Below, one piece after another: positions 24,901 to 39,900 of a stretch of 64,000 nt of DNA (its first letter is position 1; every line of letters begins with the position of its first letter). The DNA lies in assembly GCA_000149265.1 (NCBI GenBank), contig CH003329.1, forward strand, positions 1 through 64,000, given 5' to 3'. The notes below the pieces were generated by a model. The model saw only the letters and a program-made list of their open reading frames with translations, ran no database searches and was not told the origin of the DNA. Source of the DNA: Ciona savignyi (Eukaryota > Chordata > Ascidiacea > Phlebobranchia > Cionidae). The translations under genes and the position numbers were made by a program.

Positions 24901-27900
24901 CGCCCTATCGTTAAATTATACATGCTCTTCCCATGAAAAAACAGCCCCTACAATTTAAATCACCACCCACCTTACCCCTTATAAACTTGGTGTGCCCCAT
25001 CCCCCCATACACAAAGACCTACCATGCCAGGAATGGTGGGAACTCGGGGGTCGATTGTAAAAAGTGTCGGCGTCATTTTCCCCTCCACTCTCGATCCCGT
25101 TCACATCTTCAGCTGATATCGAGCTTCCGGAAGATTTTAATCGTTTGGTCTGTGAATGCCTGACAACAAAGAAAGATTATTCAATTTTTGAAAGTTATTT
25201 TTTTAACAATTTTTGAAAGAATTAATTTTTGCAATAATTGTATTGTTCCTTTTTTGTTTAATAAACTCAATTGTTTAAAGATTTAAGATTTTGTTTAAAA
25301 GTTTGGATTCGAAATTCTACATCGAACTTCTCTTAATGTCAGTCCAAATTAGACACCTAAGTGGCACTTATAAACAGGAATACCGTATTATCGAAATGTA
25401 CTTGGTTTCATATTATTGTTTTGTAACAAACATTTTCAGTATAATTTAATCCGCAACTGTTTGGTAATACCGATCTGCATCTGCAAAGTTTGCCCAAACA
25501 GCAGAATGGTATAAAAATGCAAACAATCAACAAGACATGCAACTGTAAGATTTAACTCAATAGAGAAATGGGCAAAAATGTGACCAATATATGGTTATAG
25601 AAATGCCATACAATGCAAAATATACACTAACTTTAGAGTATGCTTGCTTTATCTATTTATAATGTGTTGACTATGAACCAAGGTTGTAATGTCTGTGGTA
25701 GATGGTTTGCCCATGGGTCCATAATGCGGTTTAGTAGGCCCTGATGAGCGCCTAATAATACCTGGTTACATCAGTCAATTTTACAGATGACAAAAACAGT
25801 AACCAAACCATTAACAAGATTGAATATATGTTGGATATTTCATTTGGTAACTAGATTCATGCATAAAGTACATACTCCATCTGGATTATAGTAATATTAT
25901 TTCTTTGATGGTTGACTAGTGGTAAATTGGTTAACCATTTGCCAAACACCACTCGTATTGATTCCATCATAAGTTACAATTACTTTTTTGATTGAAGCAT
26001 CCCGTTTGTGCATTTCTCAACAATCAAAGCAGTTGCAAATGAAAAATGGTGGTCGTGCAAGCTTACAGTATTTAAATTGAAGGCCAATTACTTCCGGTTG
26101 AGAAATTAGGGCAGAAATAGGAAATTTCACACGAAGTTAAGCATCCACGCCTAATTTTGCACCAATACTGTCTTATTTTATCATTGCATTTATTTGCATA
26201 TATATTGGTTCTGGGTCTGCATTGAATACTAGAGCGCTAGTGTTGCAATTTCACTCTTAGGGTGTGTGGCGTATTAAGTACTTATTTAAGACGGGAGCTT
26301 ATACAAAATATTTTATCAATGTTTTAATAAAAACCTTCTCCTCCTTTTGATGGAATTTTAAAACAGTTTTAACGACTCGGCTATAACTGTAAGATATTGC
26401 AGATGGCTCATTAAATAACGAGGCAAGTTTTACAAAAACATGGCAAAAACTTGTTTTAAAATATTTATTATATTCTTTGTAAAAAATTAATTATTTTGTG
26501 TAGTTTTTTTCATAAACTTTTAAAAATTACTCAAACAATAATTGTTTAAGAATGAAGAGTACAATAGTTTTATTGTTAAATGGGCTCAACACTCCAAAAT
26601 GGTAATCAGAGACTTGAATTACTTATAGTATCAAAGACGGATAAATATAAAGCGCAAGTCAAATTGGTTCTATTTATGATACGGGGGTATATATATATGT
26701 ATTGAGGTATTTATATATAGAGATATACATTCAATTCTTGTTACTATGGTCTATGGCAAACATCCAGGACCAAGGTAAAGTGGTAAAAGAATGAGGGTTT
26801 GTAGATGATGAGAGTATACTCTACTGTAAAAGTGTGAGAGTGACATAGTAGCGAGGTGACATAGTAATGAGATTTGACTGCATAATTCACCACAATTGAC
26901 GTCATCCATAAAACGAATGAATTTGACTTTCAGTTCACACGTAATAGTCTTTTACACACCTTAGCTTAAAACATCAAGGTTTTGTAGTTAAGGGCTTACC
27001 CGGGTTGTTGGCGGATTACTAGGGGGCTTGGTGGTGGTACCCGGTTGTCATGGTGATGACTCGCATAATAATACGAGGAACTTTCAAGGGAATTTCCCAT
27101 GCCCCCCATACTGTGCATGTCGCTGCTAATAATTGGGGCTGGAATTTATAAAGCATTTGGTTAATGTTGGTACAACTTATAACAGAGATGGAATTAATCA
27201 GAATTATAGGGATGATTCTAAATCCACGCGCAATATTTCATAAAAAGTTTTACCGTACAAAGTTGTCAGTTTTTAGTTAAATTATAAATAAAAATACATA
27301 ACAATGTTTTTATCATTGTTATACTAAAATTATTTAAAGGGTGGATCCAGTTACTAATTACAAATTGGTAACAAACAATTTAGTTTTAAGTCTACCATTA
27401 ACAATAGCCAATTTTCTGTGTAACAACCTTACTTTTTGCAATCCTGTAGATCTCGTGGACACCGAAAACCCCACTTGTCTTAAAAGCACGAGATGCCCCG
27501 ACAACTGAAAAATTAAAAAAAATGTTTATTATTAACTACATGTCATGGTTTTTAACATTGTGTTGAAGCAATTGTTACCCCTTTTTAGAATTTTTTATCT
27601 AGTTTAAGTTGGATTTTTCAAGATTACTCACAAACGATTTTTTGTTTTCGAAAAATAGCCATTAATTCGGCATTACTGCCCTTGTTTGGTCACAGTCTAA
27701 ATATAACTTTTAATTGGTTTGTCTCAATAATTATTCTACCCTTTAAGGGAATTCGAAAAACAACAACAATTGGTAGAATCGCTATTCAAGTTCAGGAAAG
27801 TAGAAAACAAATTTAAGGAACGATTTCCGTTGAATCAATCGTCAGATGAAAAGCACTTTATTTGATGGGGCCTCTAGTTTGGGTGTTGACCTGTTTCCGG

Positions 27901-30900
27901 CACCGAAACTTAGCCCTAAAAGCAGTTTAAGCGTGATCAAAGGGTGCCCATAAAACCACATTTTAAATTACGGAAGTGCTCGGCGGGAAACAGAAAACAA
28001 CCACCCAGCTGTTAGAGTGCTGGATTCTAAAAATAGAACGCAAAATCAAAGCTTTTGGTTTTTAGGCGGAAGTTCAATTAGAGACGTGGTTTGTATACAT
28101 TGCTGCCCCACAAGGGGCCATGTGAGCTAAAGTGACGACACCTGGCACAAACTTTAACGCGCTTCAACGACTTTAGATGACAGGGGTAAATATGGGAATG
28201 ACGGCTACCTCACCACAGGGGACATGCGGATATTATCATCATATATCGGTAGCGTATGAATATTTAAGCAGGAGGCCAAATTGATGCTTACCATACTTTT
28301 ACGAAGATAATTTACTTGTAAATATTATGATTATGATCAATTACATAGCGGATGCCATTAATATGCAGGTAGTGAGCATATTAATGTAACTTTTGCAATA
28401 AAACTGCAAAATCCTTCCACAAATTCATCTGTTTTTAAAATATGACAAATATGCCAAGTGACTAAGTTGAAAATTTTTTTATTTATTTAAAAAAAAAGCA
28501 ATTAAAAATAAAACTATCTGAGCCAACAAAGTTTACATATTTTCACGCAATTTACAAATATTTTACCACTATGTTACAGTTCATTTTTATATATAAGGTT
28601 TAAGTGAGGCAATCTTACAACACCAAACCGAAACGTTTATGTGAATTTCTCGCTATTTTCCCGCTGAACTTGACCTGGGGTTAAAGGCCATGACCCCTGC
28701 GTCTGAACGGGGATCAGAACTCAATGGAGCGTGACCGTGGGCGGCAGGCAGTGTTTACCAACTGAATTTTTGTGGAGGTGTTTCCCAAATTCAATTATTT
28801 CTATTATAAATTTTAATAAAAATTAAAAGAATATTATTAGACTACTGTCAAAATATACCCGGTGATCAATTATACACATAATTACATGTTAAAAGTCTAG
28901 TAGCTTATACCTTAAATCAGAGTGTTTGATTTTGTCTCTTGTACAAAGTTTACTACAAATAAGAGTTATTTTAAAAGAAGAAACAAGATTTTAGTAGATT
29001 CACTGCGACCCGGTTAAATCCTTGCGTAGGCAGCACTGGCACAGTTACAAGTCCAATACACTTTTAGCAGGGCGACATGTACTTGGCTGGTAACATGAAT
29101 TGGCAGCACAATTTGGACGAAAACTTCCTATAACACAAATGAAAGGGAAGCTCTGCGGTAGAAATACATCAACCATGGCAGAGATAATGTACTTCAAGTG
29201 GTTATTACACTCAATATACATTCCGTAACGGAATTCATGTTAGCCTACTTTTTCGGAATTCGACCATCATAAGGGAGCCTATTTTAAGCCGATTTAAAGT
29301 GAAAAAAGTCCGCTTGTGACTGATACCTGTCTGGTGCGTTATATTATAATATAATACAGGTACGGTACTACAAAATTTTGCGGACAAGTTTTTAATGTTA
29401 GCATTTACTAAAAGAAAACAACAAATTTTAGGTTAATTTACACACGTTTTATGCACTTATTTCCCACAAAAAATTTATGAAACAGAAGCCATTTCAAGTT
29501 CACATGTGAGTGTAAAACGCGCAAAAATCTCCAACAATGTTTCGATTACGAGATGACTGTGGCTCATATTACGTAACAATATCTATCTTAATAGGCTTTG
29601 TTCTGTCATCAGTTAGATAATGTGGTTAACCCCATGAGGATTTCAACTTTGAAAAATGTTTCTAATTTGTTTAATGTATTGAGATTAAAGGCAATAGCCT
29701 TGGTTTAGGAATGTGGCAAAATCTTCTTTCAATTTCAAATTGTTTAAAACATTTTCACTATGGTAACTATGTTAATGGACAATTACAATTTAATTTTGTA
29801 TCACTTACCGGTACTACTGGTGATTATTGTTGTAATTATACCGGGTATTAGTGACTTACAAACCGGTTGGGTTTTATTCACTAGCTTATTAGTGTGGGCC
29901 TTTTATACAGGATGGCGAAATTTACATCTTAGAGTGTATTAGAGATATTTTAATACAGACGCAGTGTTCAGATATACAAGAAAAATTTGCAAAAACTTAA
30001 AACAGTCGTACCTTTACAGACATCTTCTCTGAGGGTGTCATCTTTATCATCATTCGCGCCTGGGTAAATATTAATTATTTAATTCAAGTTATTTCAACAT
30101 ACAATTATTGAGAATTAAAAAAAATACAAACAAAAGACCAGGTCGGAAAGTATTGCAACTGCACCTGTGAAATGTTTTAAACTCTTGTACATGCACCCAA
30201 AATTTACAGGAAATGCTCTCCAATTAGGTAACAAAAGTACCAGGTACCACCAAAATTTGCTCTAAGCCTTTCTAATGGGGAAGTGCAGCCGCAAGATCTT
30301 GTTACGATCTGTCATACTTTCCAGACCGGTGAATAGAAGTCATTATGCAAGCGATCAATGCATAATATCATTACCTTTAAAACCCATTTTACCAATTGGT
30401 TTAACTTATTACGTTTTTAATTATTTACAATCAATATTCAAAAAGTCATATATTAAGCTTTAAAATCAAAGAAAACAAAAAAACTGCAAAACGACAGTCA
30501 CTTAAATCTAATCTAAACGATAATGGCGACGGCTTACCTTCGTCTTTGACGTAATTGGCAAGATACAAGTCCAGCTCTTTGACTGTCACGCTGATATGGT
30601 AAGGTTGTACGCACAGTCCAGCGTTTTGACCACACGCATGCGATTTGCTTAGCCTCTCGCCGTCCGTTGATTCTAGGGGAAGTCCCCGAAACAAGATAAT
30701 CATGACCAGATCCAAACGCCAAACCTGTGAATTTAAATGTTTAAAACAATTTTAACCTGATTGGAAATGCCCTTCTTGTCTAACAGCGTGCATGCCTGAC
30801 ACAAACATTACCCGGAAATAAAGAAAAGAAAAAAACAAAGTAAAATTAACGCCCTTACGAATACCCGCCCCTTGCGAATATAACAATTTGAACCTTCAAA

Positions 30901-33900
30901 AATTGTATTTTAAAAATTTACGTATTTGTTATATGTTGTTATAATATATATTTGCGCTTTAGCGTGTAACCTTGCGTAAGCTTGAGTTAAGGATGAATAT
31001 AACTAAGGTTCGTTCAATAAAACACGTCAAAAATTTAACCTGCAAAAAAACTAAGATTAAAGACAACTGAAATAGGTCTGTCTCGTCACCGATAAATATT
31101 TCTTTTTTAACTTGATTCCTCCGAAAGTCTTGATTTAAAAGGTTGTGTGACTGGTTGGTAAGCGCGACCGATGAATAGTCTATAGGCTTTTATAGGCATG
31201 TATTTATAAACGGACTCAGTGACAAGTTTGGGACATGGTCAGGTACAAAAAATGAGTGATTGTGTTGCTTGGCGGTCGACTTCTATTAAAGCGCGACCGA
31301 CAAACCCCATAAGACAAAAACGTAATGACGAGTTCAGAGAGATGAAGTATTCGAAACCTAACGGGCGTTGCCTGTACCCAGTGGATTAATGGCCCAAACA
31401 TAAACTTTAGAATTAATTCCGACGTATTTAACCAGACTGTGGATAATCTGACAAAGTGTTTATGTTATAACGATGTCTTGAGTTTTCCTATCCCCGGGGA
31501 TAAACTTGAATATCATTTAAAATATGCCAAACTGTTAGGCCGTGATGGAATCCACAACTCTAAGTTAAATGGCGGCTACCAAGTAGTGAAAATATGCAAA
31601 CCGAGAAGGCAGGCGTGGCAGTTTGGACGACAGAGGTGATCAGAAGATAAGTGTGTATAAAAGAAAGCAGGCGATCAAAATTTTAGTTCCAGGTCGTGTC
31701 CTCATGTTTTTTTTTGGAAAATACGGTAATTCTGATACGCGATTGTAACTCTAAATTAGCCCCTAATCTTAAACTACATAAGCCCTAAAACAAAACAATT
31801 TAATCATAACTCCGCCAACAACAGTGTTTGACCACATGATAACTTTTAATAATCCGGACTGAATTAAAAATAGAATGGAAGATCCCGTGGTCCCGTATCC
31901 GAGAGTCCAGTAAAAATGTCAAAGATGTTTGTTTTACAAGGAATTGGAAAGGTGACGGTGATTTACCAATGCAGTATTAACTGACTAAGACAAACGGGCC
32001 AGTCGTAAGTGATTTTAAGTTATTATGTCCACGGTCGGTCAAGCATTATGTCCACGGTCGGTCAAGCATTATGTCCACGATCGGTCAAGCAACTGCAACT
32101 AGAATATATATGGTTTATTCTACTTGCATGTTAGGGATTTAATTTGAATTCGACATAGAATTATCTGCTAACTGCCCTATTATTGGACAACATTAATTTT
32201 GCTTTGTGTTTTTTTTATAGGAGGGCGGTTATTTTAAGAAAAAGTTGGATATTCTTGATCCAAAAATGTGCGCCTGCGTATTAGGTCTACATTACGTTAT
32301 AAAACATAAGTACAATTATTTATTAAGTTCTCATATACTTTAAAACACGAAGTGGTGATACGACCATGGATTAAATTAGAAACGTTTTATTTTCCTTAAC
32401 AATTGATTTTTAATATTTTTAAATCAGTTCCACGCATGCCCAATATTACAAAACCTTAAAGTAAGCATAAACCATAAAGTCGACAGCGGACACGTGTTAT
32501 TCTGGTAATAGTTCCAAGCGTGATGTACATTGTTGCCAGCTTTAAGCAAGTTAGGATTTATAAAACATTGGGCCCAATAAAAAGACACATTTTGATCATT
32601 GAAAAATAATGAAAATCCCGTGGAATTTTATTCATATAAAAATAAGCTATTTTTATTTTCGTAAATATAAATAGCGAATAAAAAAAAGGAAAAGCAGAAT
32701 TCTAAAATCGCATTTAATAGAACATAATTTTGTCCAAAATTTACCCAACCTCTCTTCAGGACAGATATCATTATATATATCCCAGTGCTGTATTTATAAA
32801 AATCGCGTTAATTTCTTTATTTTATAAATATACGTAAAGAATAAACGTGGGCCACATTTTAATTTTAATAAGGCCAAATTTGCATATTTTTGTAAAACAC
32901 AAAGTACAGTATTTGTTTTATTCTCTGTGGAATGGGACATGATTACCGATTAGTTTGGTGGGTTAGTGCCTCACTATTCAGCCGTAGGGTCACAGATTCG
33001 AAACTAGTCGCCAGCTATTCGACTATGTCCTTCGGCAAGGCACTAAGGTGACTAAGCGGACATTGCTTAAGCAAATGAAATTAATGGGTTCTTCTGTATT
33101 AAAGGAACGTCTTAATCAAATACAACACATTGTAATAGCTACGGTAAATCGACGGTCGGCGCATGGTAATCTTAGGATTACCCGTGTATTAACTCCTTGC
33201 ATTTTCCCAATAATAAGGATAAACATGAATATTCTATCCTATTTATCCGGCTAAGATTCGAACCCCGGGCCACTAAATACGTGGCTCGGTTCGTTTAATT
33301 TTAAAATCTGTATATAATTCGATCACATTAACAAATTCGGATGGGTGACTGCTGTACATGAGCCAACCGTTGAATCGTTTGCAAATGCGAATATATACAT
33401 ACCTCTCTTATGGGGTAAGTTGGGTAAAGCCGTGCCATAAGTCAGAGGTATAGGGCAGATTATTGAACTTACCTAATACCCCTTTATCGGACAACCTTTT
33501 AAACAGCAAGTTTAATTTTTAGCCTCTTTGCTGGATTTCCATTGTTTTATAATTTACTATTTCTACTTAGAAAATAGTCCAAAACCGATAGAGTGCGCGA
33601 AAACGTTCTGCATTTCAAAAAAATCGCGAAATATTGGAACAATGAATCCCAATTACTGGTAACCGACTTTGATAAATTAGGAGTCGGATTTTGGGTGAGG
33701 CGTACAAGGGGAATAGACGGGAGATCGTGTTTTAATCGGATTATTTTTTCATAACACTTTATGGAAATAAATCGATCTTATCCAAGGATCGATTCGGGAA
33801 TTCGGATGCAATTTCCGCGAAGAGGCGCTTCGATAATGGAGCTTCTTTTCCGCATTCTTCCCGATTGTGAGGTAACAATGGGTCGAGGAGGCAAGGCCGG

Positions 33901-36900
33901 CGCGAACGCCGAACGAGCGCACTCGAAGCTTTGGCGCGACGCCAATCGCTGATGACGCTTGATTGGCAGGTGGGTTTTGGTTGCTCTTATGGAATAAAAA
34001 CTCGTTTTTGTTTAAGTTGAATTTTCTTGGGTTGGATTGGTGGGTTAAAATCGACCACTATTTATCCTTAAAAATCCTATATTTAGATTTCCCGAAATAC
34101 TAAACAATGGGGAGATTTTAGAACTTAAAAATGGTCCAAAAATATGTCGATTGCCTCTGTATAACAGCGATTGTCGACAACCCAGATGCGAGGACGCATT
34201 AAAAGCTCCCAAACCACGCTTAAAAGAGTTCATCAGTTCATGGCGAAGATTATAATAGAATAATTTAAATTTAGAATTTGCCTGAAAAAAAAACTTAAAT
34301 CGTTTTATAAAAACATTTACTCGCTAATCCTAATCCCGGTTAATTTTAAACGAGTCCGATACATCTTTATGCTTTGTCGACGATAAACTCAGTCCGGCAG
34401 TAGGTCTCCTGTTTTGGCAGCAAACAGGCAAATTTAAGAATAAAAAACGAACGACAGCAGAAGACTTGCGCGTTTTTTACCGACATACCTCACCAGACAA
34501 TGGGACCTTTGTCAAATTTTCCGGAATCGTTAAAAAAGTTCGCTCCGAAAAAAGGACACGCGTTAATGAGCAGATTAATGTTCGATTTTAAGGAATTCGT
34601 TGTTTTGAAGTAAAAATAGAACCATCAATACACGAGCATAAACAAAAAAATCGTTCATTTCGTGATAAGTTTCGTTAGGTTTTTTTGTGTAATCTTGGAT
34701 TCGAACACTGGAAAGTTCGGATATCTAGCCCAGTCCTTTTTATATGCTATGCAGGTTGTATACAAGTCGGTCGTGTTAACTGTTCGGTCGCAAAATCCGT
34801 TCATTTTGTTTACCTAATACAAATTTTGAATTTAATTGTTGAATTGCTTGGCTCGGACGCAAAAGGCTAGATATGAGGCGAACGATACTTTATTAGTGTG
34901 AAGTATCTTTACAAAGAAGATATCCGCTGAATCATCCTTCCTTGCTACTTACAAAACTAAGAAGTGGGAAATAGGGAAACTACACATTATATGAAAGGTT
35001 GGGTCGTTAGGGTTAGTGTTAGGGTTGGGGTTCGAGATAGGATAAGTGCTGGGGTGGGATTAGCGTCGGGGTAATGGTAAGAGTTAGCTTTCACATTAAT
35101 GGTATGCTTTATTCCTCCTTACCTCCATTTAGCAATATCCCTCAGCTTTTAGGGCGTTATCAGTGTATTTCGATATTTCGAACTATATAAAATATTTTTA
35201 ATAATCCCATCTTATATAACATATTTTTAATAATGCCATAATGAATTTAAAAAATAAAAATAATGCTCTAATCGTTTACAAAGGCAGCAGTTTTTTATTG
35301 GAGTATATGTATTTTATTATAATAATATCGGTCTAACTAGGTATAGGGGCGTAGTTTTTTCAACCTCTTTAAAAAATTCATTTTACGCTTGTAAAACGTT
35401 TGTGTGTTATAATGTTTTTCGCTTTATAAATAAAACGTGCTAAATAAACAAATAATCCCCAACCCCCCCACAGTATCCTGTTTAATTTAATGCAAAAGTA
35501 TGTTTAAAAAACTGACCTTGTCGGCCTGGCGCAGGCAATCTATTCTTCTTATCTTCCCCTTTTGATCCGGGTTCGAGAGGATGCAGCAGACCGACTTCTT
35601 CCCGGTGATCGAGAGCACGAAGTCCTCCCTGTACTCCGGCCGGATGTCCTTCCGGAGCTTGGCGAGGAGCCGCGACGCCCACTTCTGCTTCACTTCCGGT
35701 TTCTCCCGGAGGAGTTCGTCCTTGACCGCCTGCTCCTCGGATGGACTCATCCGCTTCTCGTGCTTCTTGAAGTATTTTCTCTTCCGCGCCTGGAGGTTGA
35801 ACCACGTGTACGCGAAGCTCTTGACGTGGGGCATCAGCGCTTCGATGAACGGGTGGAACTCGTCCTGAATGGAACAAAACGAATAAGGAGGGGTGTCGTA
35901 GGCCAGCATGGCCGCGGTTGAGGGGCAAATTCCCGGCGCGGCGCTCGCGCTTTGATGGCGATGCCGGGCGTACGGGAAGGCGGATACGTGCGGGGAGCTC
36001 TGAAATGCCTCGGCCGGCTTTCCGAACTCGAATCGCGGAGTCAGGTTGCTCAGCGCCCCAGGGTTATTTTGCGAGTTCGCGTAGCCTACGTGTTCCTCGT
36101 TAAACTGGCCCTGCGTCGAGCCGTGCACAAACGCCGAGCTCGGTAGGAACTGCGGGTAGCGCTGGGCCGCCGCTGCCGCCGCCACCGCCACGTTGAAGTT
36201 ATCTGGCGAAGCGACTGGTGCCGAATTGACCGAAGTGAAGTGTGCGGACGCGGTCAGGTTTCCTACAATGTTCTGTAGCAGCTGCGAGTGCCGGGGCTGC
36301 GTGAAGAATACGGAGCTCTGCTGCTGGAATCCGTCGTCGTCCACCGCGCAGTCTGACCGAACCCGGTGCTGGTGCTGTTGGTCGTGCAGAAAACGGTGCC
36401 GCAAATCGTTAGCGGAAAGCGCGGAATCGTCAACCGATGCGCAGTGCCCGCGACTCCGGTAAGCGTCTTCCCTCCACGAGCGGTGTTGGGCTTCGCTTTG
36501 CGGGAAAATGGCGTCGATTCCGGTGGTTCCGGCGCTGTAACTACGCCGGACCGGCTCGTGTTGGAAACCTTGCTCGAACTGGAAGTCTTGCGGTAACCCT
36601 TCCGTGTTCCGTGGACTGAAGCCCGCTTCAAACCTGCTTTCGTCGACGCTGAGTTTATTGTTCCTGATGAATGACTTCGCAGCAATTCCAGCAAGCGAGT
36701 ACCGACGACCGATGATGCTAACTGGACCAGCTAATGGTATCTCACCGCAGACCTGACCGACTTCGCTCGGATGGACTTCACTGTAGTACTGTGACGTCAC
36801 AGAATGGTTTGTTTCTCCGGACGGCGTCGCAGAATCAAGAACGGCGCTCATTCCCGACACGTGACATCAGTAGACCGCTTGTTCGCCTCCACAAGTTAAA

Positions 36901-39900
36901 AAGTTACCCAAAAAGTTAACTATACTTTACAAACCAGTATGTGCGTAAAATTGCGCCAAACTGGGCATCTAGAACACATAAAACGATTAATTTTAACCTA
37001 AAAATGCTTCCTTGCTCCGATAACTCTCGTTTCCGCTTTCAGTTGGAGGTAGTGAGACTAATAACGAATTTCTTAGGCGGCAGTAACGCGGGTCGTGAAA
37101 ATAAAGTGGGCTAATTGCACATGACTCGCAATCACCGGGTATTTTGGTCTCGCAGTGGACCACGCACAGACACAACAAATAACTCATCGCGACGCGACAT
37201 TTGCTAAGATTGAACATTCGGCTGCCTTTTGTGTTCGCACGGGCAGTCTGTTTTGCAGTAACAGACCAAAACAGACTTGGAGAGCCGCCAAAATCCGGTG
37301 AAACTTATTTTTGGTCAAGCTAACCACGTTCAAATAGCAGCTCATTAGTCACTTGTACGCTACACCCGATTACCGCACATAACAAACTAATTGCTCGACG
37401 TTTGTCGTTCTATCGGTATGAGTATATAAGAACACTGCACGGCGTCATAACACGTTTTTAAAGTCTCGTCCAAATATGAAATTGAAACGGCGTTAAAATA
37501 GAAGATTTTGGCGCCTCACCAAGCCGTTTACAGGAATTAAAAAGCAATTAAGCCGAACGCCAATCACCTAAGATTAGAATACCGAAATCGTCACTTCTCA
37601 CTTTTGAAGCACAATAAAAGGCTCGCGGGTGCGAAGTATTACGATTGATCGTCTCCGAATAGCTGTGCTAAGCTCACCGTGCTGCCAACTCGTGAGAACT
37701 AATTACCCCTTGCTTCTGACCACACGCGAGCCGAACGAGCAGACTCAATGATTCCCGATTTTTTTCATGTCCCGATGTAATAGCGGGGCGAGTACGAAGT
37801 TGAAATAAAGGCCCGACTTTGCCTAGCCCCGCTGGGAATCCAAATGGAGCCGCGCATTATCATAGCGGCGAACGCGGCGCCACATTCCCGCTATAACGCT
37901 TATTTTTGCCTGTCCATTTTCAATCAACGGTGACACGTCTAGCGTTTAATGCACGCCCCGCTATACCTCACCGTAGCTAGCGGTCCGGGACTGGCAGCTC
38001 TGTGCCCCCTGGAAAGAGAATACATGTTCCGCGCAACAGGTATAGCCGGGCTGGTCCGTATATCGATGCGACTCGCGAATCAATTAGTCGTTATGCTTCC
38101 CATAACTTCGATCCGTGCGGTGTCATATTTTGGACGCTCCGTTATTTCATAATCATTTATGACGCAACAAGGATCCCTTTATGAGAACATAATAACACAC
38201 TCTACTGTAATGGATTTGAATCGATAGATGTCATAAAACGCCATGCTACGTAACAAGGGACATTTGTGACGTCAGTTATGCGATTTTAAACTGACATTGA
38301 TCAACTGCATTGTTAAGCATTTTTGCGGTCGTTTGGATAAACCTAAATAACTCGATGACGCTATCATCGAATGACGTAATGGCAATAAAAGGGACACACC
38401 ATTATGACAGCATAAGTGGGAAAACCTGCTCACTGGGGCAGTCGGTAATTTCATAAGCCAAAAATCCGATAGCTACTGTTCAATCGTGACAGGTACGCTT
38501 TCAAATTCACCTTGACCGAAGGCCGGAACGTTACCGGCAAAACTGCTCAAAGGAAAAATGTCGGCCGTGGCTGAAAGTGAATTTACCTACAAACAAATCA
38601 CTTTAGCGGAACGGGGCACGTACACTTTCTACTTGTGTTCAAAACAGTATGATTAGTTGGGCTAATCAGCTAAAGTCTAAGCTTGAACCGCAGGTACCCC
38701 ATTACACTTGTTGGGCTGGGCTCGGAGGACAACGTGCAGTGTGCAGTGGTTCACATTTTAAGCGTATTGACCCTAAACCTTGCGTTGTCTCCGGTGTCGG
38801 TTTGAGCCGAGTAAACTACTGGCTGCGTGTCCTGGTTCCGGGCCTTGTACAGCGAACTAAGTTGGCGTCGAAGCGCGAACTCGGTTCTCACTTCAATAGT
38901 TTAACGTTCCTTCGATTACGGTATAGGAGACGGCGAAGTGAATGAAACAATTAGGGACCAGGTGAACTTTGTACAACCGCGAGGGGGAAGGGGGGAGGGG
39001 TTTGAAGGGGGGTGGCGATCACGGACAAGGACACAAATAATACCAGCACGCTTCGCACGGACATTCTCTGCGAAAATAGTCGCCTTGTGCTTGTTTCACT
39101 GAACCACGCTCACCAGTCAGTAACATATTTGAACACGCATGAACATCGCGAATTTTAACAAATTTTTTTTAACAACTTTAACACAGACAACTCTTACCTT
39201 TAAAAGAATGCCGACTTTTTAAATGATAAATCTTAAAAAAAAATAAGAGGATTAACATTCAAAAATAAAAAATAAAATATAAATCGTAAACAACAAATTT
39301 ATTGCTTGACCCCACCCTTTTTCTCCTTTTTTTATATAAAATACAAAAAATACAAAGAATTAAGATTTAATAACATTTTCGCCAAAATCATGTCATAAAA
39401 AACATCTGGTCGCATAAACTAGCTGTCAATATGCGGTTAAAGTACATGTGACTAAACCTAAGTTAACAAGCAATACGAATTTCGAAATCTCGATGACTTA
39501 GAACAAAATTAATCAGCTCCAAGACTTTTTAATTTTTTGTATAAAAGGAATTATAGAAAAACTAAATTTCGTACTAATTCGAATAAGATACATTTAGATT
39601 GTTTGCATATAAACATTGTTCAGTTTTAATATTTAAGAGGGTTGATCAGATAATTTTGTTAATTTATAGAATTTCACTTGAGAATTGTTTTTTTTTCGTT
39701 TTTAAAATAATAATAAAAAATCGCAGAACGTTGGTTATAATTTTACAAAAGACAAAAAGTAAAGGATTTCACCTTATTTTTAAGTTATTAATTTAATGTT
39801 TAAGAACTCGACTATAATTATCCACAAAAAGGGTAAAATGATACCCAAAATTAGGTTTTTAGACCCAGAAACCACCGATTTTGCTAACCCCACACCTAAT

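Larger units (their letters stand above)
21107..25022. other. 3.9-kb NFI intron
   Basis: It separates the TKRLKS-DTFYN exon from the PSPT exon. It contains a partial SINE near 21360-21510, the 338-bp tandem array, a poly-A-rich tract and a tRNA-like element. A plus-strand frame at 21775-22077 has no recognisable domain and I do not call it. Confidence 0.7.
30725..35516. other. 4.8-kb NFI intron within the DNA-binding domain
   Basis: No exon seen. Contents: a 23-bp triple repeat (32022-32091), a SINE (32949-33252), a GC-rich block at 33761-33960 holding a perfect NFI palindrome, and a possible MITE relic at 35005-35100. Most of the rest is AT-rich. Confidence 0.7.

Noticed and set aside
35562-36694. 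Several long open frames on both strands across the NFI proximal exon (for example 35562-35921 plus, 36263-36694 minus)
   Set aside because: They overlap the conserved NFI frame; they are open because the exon is GC-rich, and none resembles a protein family.
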